Source: a virus. Taken from it: DNA of 29,445 bases. A model generated the notes under the pieces. It saw only the letters and a program-made list of their open reading frames with translations. It was not told where the DNA came from and searched no databases. Shown here in pieces: positions 20,559 to 26,856 of the stretch; within the stretch, counting starts at the first letter, position 1, and the number at the start of each line of letters is the position of its first letter. A program made the position numbers and the translations under genes. Location: IMG/VR virus record IMGVR_UViG_3300032296_000933, positions 1 to 29,445 of that record. One strand, written 5' to 3'.

Positions 20559-21270
20559 CGAAAAGGCATTTATCACAAGTCTTGAATCGCCTCGCATTAA
20601 TGAGATTACGCTATCCATTTTTAAGCAATCAATCGCATATGGTATTGTGCTGTATGGCATCAAGAATCTACCTTCCGATGAAGAAACAAATCTTCTTTAT
20701 GTAACGATGCAGACGCATTACCCATATCTCACAACAGGCGAAATGGCTCTTGCCTTCCAACTTAATGCAGTTGGTAGCGAATGGGTGAGAGTGGAATGCT
20801 TTGGGATGATGTCGGTAGCGTTTCTTTCCGATGTCTTGAAATCGTACAATGAATTCAAGATGAAAACGAATTTAGCACTTGACAAAAAGAAAGCTAAAAT
20901 CGAATTGCCATCCAACACAACCGATGAGCCAGTTGATTGGACTGAGACCTTCAATGAGGACATCAGGTTGTGGAGAGAAAACAAAAGAGATTTTGTCCTG
21001 ATGTTAGCACCTATGAAAGTCCGGACATTCTACGATAAAAAGATTCTGCGAGATGAAATGTGGAGTGAAGATGAGTGGAAAAAGTGGCAATTTATGGCCT
21101 ATAAAAAGACGCTTGATGCTCAATCAATGAGTGCGTATAAGGCCAAAAGATTGGATAAGATAACACGCCAACGCTTCAAAGATGATTACCAGTGTGAATT
21201 GTCAAGGCTCATCTACGCTGATATTATGGATAGTCATTTGTTGCAACAAAAAATAAAGGATGCGTTATGA
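20503..21270 (+). CDS. Putative replication protein
   Basis: 255 residues. It begins MTQLVVYNETAYTSGLTHNE and contains YPYLTTGEMALAFQLNAVGS with EWVRVECFGMMSVAFLSDVL, a helical pattern I recall in Bacteroidota phage replication modules, and a long basic helical C-terminus (YKKTLDAQSMSAYKAKRLDK). No Walker motif or polymerase/primase motif is visible. The function is likely helicase loading or a structural part of the replisome, by position after the initiator-like gene; this is inference. Its TGA overlaps the next ATG. Confidence 0.55.
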   Translation: MTQLVVYNETAYTSGLTHNEKAFITSLESPRINEITLSIFKQSIAYGIVLYGIKNLPSDEETNLLYVTMQTHYPYLTTGEMALAFQLNAVGSEWVRVECFGMMSVAFLSDVLKSYNEFKMKTNLALDKKKAKIELPSNTTDEPVDWTETFNEDIRLWRENKRDFVLMLAPMKVRTFYDKKILRDEMWSEDEWKKWQFMAYKKTLDAQSMSAYKAKRLDKITRQRFKDDYQCELSRLIYADIMDSHLLQQKIKDAL

Positions 21271-21647
21271 TTGAACAAGAAGATTTTGAAGAAGATTTGA
21301 ATGTTCAAACTGATTTTGAATGGAACGATCATGGTGTTTGCAAAAACGAAAAGTTGTGTACTTTCAAATGCATTAAAAAATTTACTGCGCAAGTTAAATG
21401 GGCTAAGAATATGAATAACCGTTGGGTATATGGATTAACTTTTCAAGGTATTAATCAAGGATGGAGTGAGCCAGTATTGAATCACGCTTACGGATATGAT
21501 ACCGAAGATGAGGCATATTTTGCAAGTGTGAATAGATTGGTTTATTTAATTGGTAACAACAATGACCACTGCAAATATGATGGTATTTTGCGGATGCTCT
21601 GTGATGAATTGCCCAATGAAACAACCAACCAACTAACTCTTTTCTAA
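21267..21647 (+). CDS. Small early protein with C-terminal beta-clamp-binding motif
   Basis: 126 residues. An acidic N-terminus (MIEQEDFEEDLNVQTDFEWN) is followed by a Cys/His-containing region (GVCKNEKLCTFKCIKKF), a beta-rich stretch and a helical end. The last five residues are QLTLF, matching the QLxLF consensus by which proteins bind the bacterial sliding clamp. A protein tethered to the host beta clamp near the fork would fit a replication role. It lies between the replication genes and the large terminase, sharing ATGA with the upstream gene, and the terminase ATG follows its stop directly. Confidence 0.65.
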   Translation: MIEQEDFEEDLNVQTDFEWNDHGVCKNEKLCTFKCIKKFTAQVKWAKNMNNRWVYGLTFQGINQGWSEPVLNHAYGYDTEDEAYFASVNRLVYLIGNNNDHCKYDGILRMLCDELPNETTNQLTLF

Positions 21648-22934
21648 ATGATACAATTCCACGATAAGCAAAAAGAGGCATTATCCTATCTTGCGATAGA
21701 TAACGAATGTAGGCAGTTGTTATATGGCGGAAGTGCTGGTTCTGGAAAATCTTTTCTTGGATGCGATTGGCAGATTAAAAGGAGATTAAAGTATCCAGGT
21801 ACACGTGGATTAATCGGTAGAGCTGAATTAAAAAAGTTGCGACTATCTACATTGGCTACGTTCTTTGAGTTGTGTACCAAATACAATCTCATTGCAGGAA
21901 AACATTTCACCTACAATGGGCAAGACCACGTAATCAATTGGTACAATGGCTCACAGATTATCTTGATGGATTTGGCTGATATGCCATCGGACGCAGATTT
22001 TTCACGCTTTGGATCACTTGAAATCACAGACTACTTTGTAGATGAGGCAAGTGAGGTGAGCGAAAAGTGTATCAATATCTTGAATTCACGTGTGAGGTTC
22101 AAGCTAATCAATGACAATCCCAAAGGACTACTCACGTGCAATCCCCACAAAGGTTGGTTATATCGGGAGTTCTTTGATGCTCAACGTAATGGCTCAATAA
22201 GAAAGGACAGACGCTTTATTCAAGCACTACCAACGGATAACCCACATATCTCCCCAGTGTACATTGAGTCGCTTCAAATGTTGCCCGATATTGACCGCAA
22301 AAGACTTTTAGAAGGCGATTGGGACTATGATGAGACCAAAGATAGACTTTACGAATACGATGATTTACTCCGATGCTTCCGACCATCCACTACTTTGGGA
22401 GATAAATTCATCACTGCGGATATTGCACGGATGGGAGATGATAGGACAGTGATAGTTGTATGGAATAACTTGCACGCAGAAAAGTTCGTGGTGCTAAAAC
22501 ACAAACCAATAAACGAGGTTGTGGACACTATCAATGACCTGATTAAAAATCATAACGTGCGTCTTTCCAACGTACTGGTAGATGAGGATGGGATTGGGGG
22601 AGGTTGCAAAGATTATCTCCACTGCAAAGGATTCTTGAACGGATCAAAGGCGGTGCGTGACAATTATATGAATCTCAAAAGTGATTGTTATTTCAAGTTG
22701 GGTGAATTGATAAGTAGTAATGCTATCACATTTGAAGGTACGCATAAGGACACCATCGTCAAAGAATTGGAGATGATACGCAGGGAGAAGATTGATAGCG
22801 ATGGAAAGTTAAGAGTCACAAACAAAGAAGATTTGAAAAAGAGACACGGAATCAGTCCCGACTTTGCAGATGCTATAATGATGAGGGCATTCTACGAATT
22901 AAAAAAGAATTTTGGAAAGTACGCTTTCGCTTAA
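21648..22934 (+). CDS. terL: Terminase large subunit
   Basis: 428 residues, a normal length for a compact TerL. The ATPase domain shows Walker A GGSAGSGKS (27-35), a Walker B acidic pair in YFVDEASEVS (131-134), and motif III LLTCNPHKGW (161-170). The nuclease domain (RNase H fold) has FITADIARMGDDRT (metal site D258), VLVDEDGIGGG (D312/D314) and a late acidic site in SPDFADAIMM. It cuts concatemeric DNA and drives it into the prohead through the portal. It is unusual in lying in the early replication unit on the strand opposite to portal, protease and capsid. Confidence 0.95.
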   Translation: MIQFHDKQKEALSYLAIDNECRQLLYGGSAGSGKSFLGCDWQIKRRLKYPGTRGLIGRAELKKLRLSTLATFFELCTKYNLIAGKHFTYNGQDHVINWYNGSQIILMDLADMPSDADFSRFGSLEITDYFVDEASEVSEKCINILNSRVRFKLINDNPKGLLTCNPHKGWLYREFFDAQRNGSIRKDRRFIQALPTDNPHISPVYIESLQMLPDIDRKRLLEGDWDYDETKDRLYEYDDLLRCFRPSTTLGDKFITADIARMGDDRTVIVVWNNLHAEKFVVLKHKPINEVVDTINDLIKNHNVRLSNVLVDEDGIGGGCKDYLHCKGFLNGSKAVRDNYMNLKSDCYFKLGELISSNAITFEGTHKDTIVKELEMIRREKIDSDGKLRVTNKEDLKKRHGISPDFADAIMMRAFYELKKNFGKYAFA

Positions 22935-22946
22935 TAAATTAGCACT

Positions 22947-23105
22947 ATGGCAGATATTACAAAATGCAAAGGCACGAATTGCCCAATGAAAGAATCTTGT
23001 TATCGTTACACTGCAAAAGATGGAATGATGCAGTCTTATTTTCTGCACGTTCCTCTAAAAAATAATGAGTGCGATATGTACTGGCACACAACTAAAAACA
23101 AATAA
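22947..23105 (+). CDS. Small Cys-rich zinc-binding-like protein
   Basis: 52 residues: MADITKCKGTNCPMKESCYR, then YTAKDGMMQSYFLHVPLKNN and ECDMYW. The pattern C-x(4-6)-C-P-x-K-x-x-C-Y-R-Y-T-A ... QSYF ... E-C-x-x-Y-W is, from memory, a widespread small protein of Bacteroidota phages; four cysteines could hold one zinc ion. It is placed just after the terminase in a run of small genes. Function unknown. Confidence 0.75.
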   Translation: MADITKCKGTNCPMKESCYRYTAKDGMMQSYFLHVPLKNNECDMYWHTTKNK

Positions 23106-23106
23106 A

Positions 23107-23340
23107 ATGAAAACAGAAATTACTCAGGATGAGTTGGAATTTGAAAAAAGAAAGAAAAAAATTGAATCATTCAAAACAGAATTAAAAACCTTAATGGATA
23201 AATATAATTTTGGTTTTGATTACAGTGATAACTACAATGGTTTGGAAGAATATTGCGGCACTGATTATTATTTGATTGTTGATGGTGTGATATGGTATAA
23301 TGAAACTATTGTTGAAATTTTTAACGAATTTATAGATTGA
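23107..23340 (+). CDS. Small protein sharing its N-terminus with the next gene
   Basis: 77 residues from the ATG at 23107; a start at 23065 would lie inside the Cys-rich gene and is rejected. It opens MKTEITQDELEFEKRKKKIE, then a basic helix, then a beta region FDYSDNYNGLEEYCGTDYYL. The first eleven residues are identical to those of the next gene although five of the codons differ, which points to selection on the peptide and not to a fresh DNA duplication. No family is recognised for the rest. TGA overlaps the next ATG. Confidence 0.7.
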   Translation: MKTEITQDELEFEKRKKKIESFKTELKTLMDKYNFGFDYSDNYNGLEEYCGTDYYLIVDGVIWYNETIVEIFNEFID

Positions 23341-23687
23341 TGAAAACAGAAATTACGCAAGACGAACTTGAAAAAATCAAGGTGCTGAACCTATTAATGT
23401 GGTTACAGGCTTCACTCTATGCAGGAGATGAATGCGAGGAAATCAAATGGTTTTACAATCATCAAACAAAGATGTTATTAAAGAGGCTCAATGAGTCTAT
23501 CCAACGTGAACACGGAAAGACAATTACAGCTTTATGGGATGCGGATGGTGCGACCTTACCCGAAATCACTAAACACCTTGATGATTTTACTTATGAAATG
23601 GCAACCTATGGCTATTGGATGCTACCAGAACTCATCAAGTTAATTCAAGATGCAAAAGAAAATCAACCTAAATTAGAAATTAAATGA
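23340..23687 (+). CDS. Conserved small phage protein
   Basis: 115 residues from the ATG at 23340 (TGATG overlap); a TTG three bases earlier is rejected. It begins MKTEITQDELEKIKVLNLLM and contains WLQASLYAGDECEEIKWFYN, NHQTKMLLKRLNES and DDFTYEMATYGYWMLPELIK. This helical protein resembles a family I recall in many Bacteroidota phages. Whether it has enzymatic activity is unknown; no metal-binding E/D cluster is evident. It overlaps the next gene by four bases. Confidence 0.7.
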   Translation: MKTEITQDELEKIKVLNLLMWLQASLYAGDECEEIKWFYNHQTKMLLKRLNESIQREHGKTITALWDADGATLPEITKHLDDFTYEMATYGYWMLPELIKLIQDAKENQPKLEIK

Positions 23688-23893
23688 ATATAACGCACGA
23701 TTTTGACAACTGCCAGAGTGATGTCTACAAAGAGGTTATCACTGATCTTATCTCACGTGAGAAAATGGGCAGGATTAAGTATGGCACAACGGTGGATAAG
23801 GCGAATCTATCGGAGAAAGAATGGATGCAACACGCATACGAGGAGGCTCTTGATTTTGCTATCTACTTAAAACGAATGATGTCAAAAAAATGA
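23684..23893 (+). CDS. Conserved small phage protein, last gene of the rightward unit
   Basis: 69 residues: MNITHDFDNCQSDVYKEVIT, then DLISREKMGRIKYGTTVDKA and WMQHAYEEALDFAIYLKRMM. The block R-x-x-x-G-x-x-K-Y-G-T-T-[VL]-D, then W-x-x-H-A-Y-E-E-x-L-D, is seen (recall) in a common phage family with a MazG-like helical core. The end of the gene overlaps the last codons of the leftward gene 23859-24233 by 35 bases, a convergent overlap, and the terminator follows within 20 bases. Confidence 0.75.
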   Translation: MNITHDFDNCQSDVYKEVITDLISREKMGRIKYGTTVDKANLSEKEWMQHAYEEALDFAIYLKRMMSKK

Positions 23894-24233
23894 CATTAAC
23901 ACCAACTATCAAAAGAGTGGCATTGCGCCACTTTTTTTTTGCTTCAATTTCTCGGTCAATAACTTGTCTTAAATGGGACAAATCAGCCTCTAATTGTTCG
24001 ATATAAGCCACATTAACTGCATTCATCTTGGTTAGTGACTGATTCTCCTTACTTAAATTTGAGTTTACTACAATATAGTAGTCAAGTGAACGTACACCCA
24101 GTACAACCAATCGTCTTTCAGTTCGTAAAGAATCCAGCTCCTTCCATCTCAATGAGTCGCTCAATTGCCTTTGTGTATGCGCTATCAATGGCAGTAGTAT
24201 CCATAAGATAGATAGTATCAATATCCTTTTCAT
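23859..24233 (-). CDS. Spanin-like membrane protein, partner gene
   Basis: 124 residues. It has an N-terminal hydrophobic segment or signal (MKRILILSILWILLPLIAHT), a coiled-coil middle (LSKENQSLTKMNAVNVAYIE, then EADLSHLRQVIDREIEAKKK) and a second hydrophobic helix near the end (ATLLIVGVNVIFLTSFVLS). It starts inside the upstream gene in another frame (116-base overlap), like the Rz/Rz1 architecture of lysis cassettes. Likely role: late envelope disruption. Its last codons contain the convergent terminator. Confidence 0.55.
   Translation of the reverse strand: MKRILILSILWILLPLIAHTQRQLSDSLRWKELDSLRTERRLVVLGVRSLDYYIVVNSNLSKENQSLTKMNAVNVAYIEQLEADLSHLRQVIDREIEAKKKWRNATLLIVGVNVIFLTSFVLSR
23911..23940 (+). 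terminator. Intrinsic terminator ending the rightward unit
   Basis: AGTGGC (23916-23921), loop ATTGC, GCCACT (23927-23932), followed by nine Ts to 23940. A run of As on the 5' side gives weaker terminator character on the minus strand as well. It lies inside the end of the minus-strand gene 23859-24233, so its two sides serve opposite transcripts. Confidence 0.8.
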
Positions 24234-24432
24234 ATATGGTCTTTAATTTAATGCGTTCAAGTTTCAGCGTATCAATTCTCGCCTTTAACACAACAATCGT
24301 ATCGTTTTTCGTAACATTTTTATATGTGGAATTGTTACGATTTTCACATAATAAAACACCAATTGCAATACCAATGCTAATAGATATTGCCTTGATTAAT
24401 ACGATAGTTTTTAACGTGAAATTCTTTTCCAT
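24118..24432 (-). CDS. Spanin-like membrane protein
   Basis: 104 residues. One N-terminal membrane anchor (TIVLIKAISISIGIAIGVLL) ends at a Cys. A charged helical region rich in K/R/D/E (NDTIVVLKARIDTLKLERIK) and an acidic end follow. This is the shape of an inner-membrane spanin (Rz-like). The Cys at residue 29 follows VLL, which is a poor lipobox. It overlaps the metallophosphoesterase gene by 56 bases and the next gene by 116 bases. It closes the lysis module with holin and endolysin, which is the main support for the call. Confidence 0.55.
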   Translation of the reverse strand: MEKNFTLKTIVLIKAISISIGIAIGVLLCENRNNSTYKNVTKNDTIVVLKARIDTLKLERIKLKTIYEKDIDTIYLMDTTAIDSAYTKAIERLIEMEGAGFFTN

Positions 24433-25363
24433 TGCCTCTGGTTATTATAGCAAATCCGTGATTGTACTTTGAGTAGGGATTATAGTCCGGACTTAACTCA
24501 CTCAAACAACCGACACCCCAACACGTAATCACTTTTCCGTTAACATCTCTTTCGGTATGCTCGGCAGTTTGGTGATGATGTCCACACATTGCGTTTGCTT
24601 TTGTCTTCAAAAACAACCCTCTCGCCACGTTTACAGATGGGATAAATTGCTTTCCGAATTCGTGACCGTGAAAGATGGATAGACCGCCTACGTTCAGCTT
24701 GTTTTTCCCTTCAATCCACTGCACGTTGTATTTATCAAGATGGCAAAGTGAGGCGAAATCAAACGCATCTATATCAAATAACTCAGGTGCTTTCACGCGC
24801 ATATATCGCCAGTAGCGTTCTTCGTGGTTGCCTTCCTTGTAAATGATTTCAGCATTCGGAAAGGTTTGCCTCAATTCATAAATAAAAGTACGCATTGCAT
24901 ACAACTCATCTTTGAATTTACGTTTCTTTGGATCTTTCACAAAGTCGCTAATCATATGGCAGTCCAATGCATCACCATTCAGCACCACAGTGTCTACTCC
25001 TTCGTCAAGTCCACACTGGATAGCTGTTGACAATGCATCAATATCGTGATATGGGATGTGGATGTCCGATAAGATTAAAATCTTTTTGCCTTTAATGTCA
25101 ATGTGTTTGCGACCTTTCGCATATGACTTTGGTAACTTAAATGGGTTGCGAGGTCTTTCTTCGGTGCGATATAGTGATTTATCTTTGGAATTTTTTTTGC
25201 CTATCTTACCTTCAATCCTGCGGAGAGAATCTCTCGCATCTTCAACTCCTAAGAAGGTCTCAAAATGTTCTTTGCTTAATTTCTTCGCTAATGTCAGCGT
25301 TGGTGTATCAGGAAAACGCTCACGCACTTCACGTGCTAACTTTGTTTTTTGACTTTCTGCCAT
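24377..25363 (-). CDS. Calcineurin-like metallophosphoesterase
   Basis: 328 residues. After a basic helical N-terminal region (about 1-85) that may bind nucleic acid, the five metallophosphoesterase motifs are present: LSDIHIP (D100, H102), LNGDALD (D131), EGNHEER (N179, H180), FHGHEFG (H232, H234) and CGHHHQ (H262, H264). The active site should bind two metal ions and hydrolyse phosphodiesters, either nucleic acid ends or cyclic/dinucleotide signals; the substrate cannot be read from the sequence. It lies in the lysis region, seven bases after the endolysin gene, and may be a defence-related or late DNA-processing enzyme. Confidence 0.85.
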   Translation of the reverse strand: MAESQKTKLAREVRERFPDTPTLTLAKKLSKEHFETFLGVEDARDSLRRIEGKIGKKNSKDKSLYRTEERPRNPFKLPKSYAKGRKHIDIKGKKILILSDIHIPYHDIDALSTAIQCGLDEGVDTVVLNGDALDCHMISDFVKDPKKRKFKDELYAMRTFIYELRQTFPNAEIIYKEGNHEERYWRYMRVKAPELFDIDAFDFASLCHLDKYNVQWIEGKNKLNVGGLSIFHGHEFGKQFIPSVNVARGLFLKTKANAMCGHHHQTAEHTERDVNGKVITCWGVGCLSELSPDYNPYSKYNHGFAIITRGNGKEFHVKNYRINQGNIY

Positions 25364-25369
25364 ATTATT

Positions 25370-25831
25370 TTAGAATGGTTGGTATACTGTTCTACCACCA
25401 CTCTTGACCGCACGTAACACTTGACCTCTATTCCCTTGACTATTGTAACTTACGTGAACCCAAGATGGTGCATTCTCACTTCCGAATTCCCATATCAGTT
25501 GGTCAAATATACAATTCTTTCTTATCCAATCAAATATCTCTTTGTTATTTATGCCACCGTGAATATCAGCATCAATATCCAATGCCTTCCCTTCCATATG
25601 CTGTGAACTTTTTGAACCACCAATGCGTGTATTAAGTTCGTGACTGCGGAAACCTGATGAGATACCGATTGGTTTACCAAAATGCTCACGTACTTTGTCA
25701 AATACATTGGTGCAAACCAGCTTCAAGTTACCCAATTGTTCAGCATTTGGAATATTGCTTATCCTTAATGCCTTCGCTTGATTGCTATGCGTTACCTCAA
25801 AGTAACTCACGTATTTACTTACCTTGTCCAT
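25370..25831 (-). CDS. Endolysin, peptidase M15 family
   Basis: 153 residues. The zinc peptidase signature is clear: SSGFRSHELN, SSQHMEGKALDID (H78 and D85) and WVHVSY (H126), the three zinc ligands of M15 (D-Ala-D-Ala-type) peptidases. It would cut peptidoglycan cross-bridges at the end of infection. No signal peptide is present, so release through the holin is expected. It overlaps the holin gene by 17 bases, the usual holin-endolysin pair. Confidence 0.9.
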   Translation of the reverse strand: MDKVSKYVSYFEVTHSNQAKALRISNIPNAEQLGNLKLVCTNVFDKVREHFGKPIGISSGFRSHELNTRIGGSKSSQHMEGKALDIDADIHGGINNKEIFDWIRKNCIFDQLIWEFGSENAPSWVHVSYNSQGNRGQVLRAVKSGGRTVYQPF

Positions 25832-26222
25832 CGGTCATTGCATCGGTTAAATCTTCGCTTTTTCTTCCAATGATTGCTTTTATCTTTGACCACAAATCCT
25901 TTCCTGTCACTGACTCAATTGATTCAATGATTGACTTGAATTCAATGATAGCCACAACAGTTGCTATCAACTTAGTAATGGGGATAAGTTCGGTGATTAT
26001 GTAGGTCTCAATCAAGAATCCGCTAACGATTGCGATTTGATACAACATCAATTTTGTTATTGTATCACTCATCCGTCTTGACCTAATTCGCTGACCTAAT
26101 TTGATAGCTTTCCAAATACCCACCACCATATCCATAGCCACCAAAAAACCAATGGTAATCATCAATTCTTTGATTGGTAGAAACACCGTTGCAATACCCA
26201 ACAACCACAACTTTACTTTCAT
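25815..26222 (-). CDS. Holin, phage_holin_4 type
   Basis: 135 residues with about four hydrophobic segments: LWLLGIATVFLPIKELMITI, GFLVAMDMVVGIW, KLMLYQIAIVSGFLIETYII and KLIATVVAIIEFKSII. A polar C-terminal tail follows. The MDMVVGIWKA segment followed by a basic SRRM-like turn is typical of the phage_holin_4 family of Bacteroidota and Firmicutes phages. It would form pores that set lysis timing. The start codon overlaps the stop of the 35-residue gene (ATGA) and the end overlaps the endolysin gene. Confidence 0.85.
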   Translation of the reverse strand: MKVKLWLLGIATVFLPIKELMITIGFLVAMDMVVGIWKAIKLGQRIRSRRMSDTITKLMLYQIAIVSGFLIETYIITELIPITKLIATVVAIIEFKSIIESIESVTGKDLWSKIKAIIGRKSEDLTDAMTDGQGK

Positions 26223-26326
26223 CTCTTTTCTTGTTTTTTAAGATACTGCTTCAATAGTTTTTCGTACTCCTTTCGCTTTAATACGATGGGGGTAGAAAGT
26301 CTTTTATTGACCACTTGTTTCTCCAT
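26219..26326 (-). CDS. Very small basic protein upstream of the holin
   Basis: 35 residues: MEKQVVNKRLSTPIVLKRKE, then YEKLLKQYLKKQEKR. The ATG at 26326 lies inside the end of the connector gene in the -1 frame, and the TGA overlaps the holin ATG (ATGA). It is a very basic helical peptide, possibly a holin modulator by position; no family is known to me with certainty. Confidence 0.6.
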   Translation of the reverse strand: MEKQVVNKRLSTPIVLKRKEYEKLLKQYLKKQEKR

Positions 26327-26853
26327 TCTTTATATGAATTACTTATCAAAAAATTACTCTTTCCGTATGGGTTACGATCAGGGAAAATGTTGTTATCTGT
26401 ATTGTTGGTGTACTCGGGGAATAGTTCGCTATTGTAACACAAATAGTCTACCATTCTTTTGGTGTACCATCTCGCATTTTGTCTCGCAGCCTCTTTGAGT
26501 GACTCCATTTCTAACTTGGTCACAGGTGTGGTATCTTCGCTTTGTCTGCTTACCAAGTTTCCGTTATCGTGCTTGTACAATAATGATGGATACAACTCCA
26601 CCATTGTCCACCACAACACAACTTTCAACACGTACTCATTGAGCAATGTCTCATAATCACCTGATAACGTGCTATTGGCTACATCATCCTTTAATTTTAC
26701 CGTCAAATTTGTCCCCAAAAAGTTGGTCAAATACTTATCCTGAGCCAAATAGATGGCAGGTCTAATTAAATTGGGATCAACTGCATCGGTTAAAGGTGTA
26801 AACTTCTTGATGTAGTCCTCATTGATGAGTAATATTTCTTGTGGTATTGGCAT
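26278..26853 (-). CDS. Head-tail connector-like protein
   Basis: 191 residues, three bases after the portal gene. It begins MPIPQEILLINEDYIKKFTP and is mostly helical, with NLIRPAIYLAQDKYLTNFLG, YVLKVVLWWTMVELYPSLLY, then AARQNARWYTKRMVDYLCYN. From memory, DUF6712-like proteins with I-x-x-x-Q-x-x-x-I-x-x-x-L-G-T and a WY-x-x-R-M-x-x-Y-L pattern act as head completion/connector proteins in Bacteroidota phages. Position next to the portal fits. Its last codons hold the start of the 35-residue gene. Confidence 0.65.
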   Translation of the reverse strand: MPIPQEILLINEDYIKKFTPLTDAVDPNLIRPAIYLAQDKYLTNFLGTNLTVKLKDDVANSTLSGDYETLLNEYVLKVVLWWTMVELYPSLLYKHDNGNLVSRQSEDTTPVTKLEMESLKEAARQNARWYTKRMVDYLCYNSELFPEYTNNTDNNIFPDRNPYGKSNFLISNSYKEWRNKWSIKDFLPPSY

Positions 26854-26856
26854 TTT

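Noticed and set aside
26219-26326. A third -1 frameshift from the connector gene into the frame ending at the holin start
   Set aside because: The -1 frame has its own ATG at 26326 inside the connector gene and no slippery heptamer, so a separate 35-residue overlapping gene explains it.
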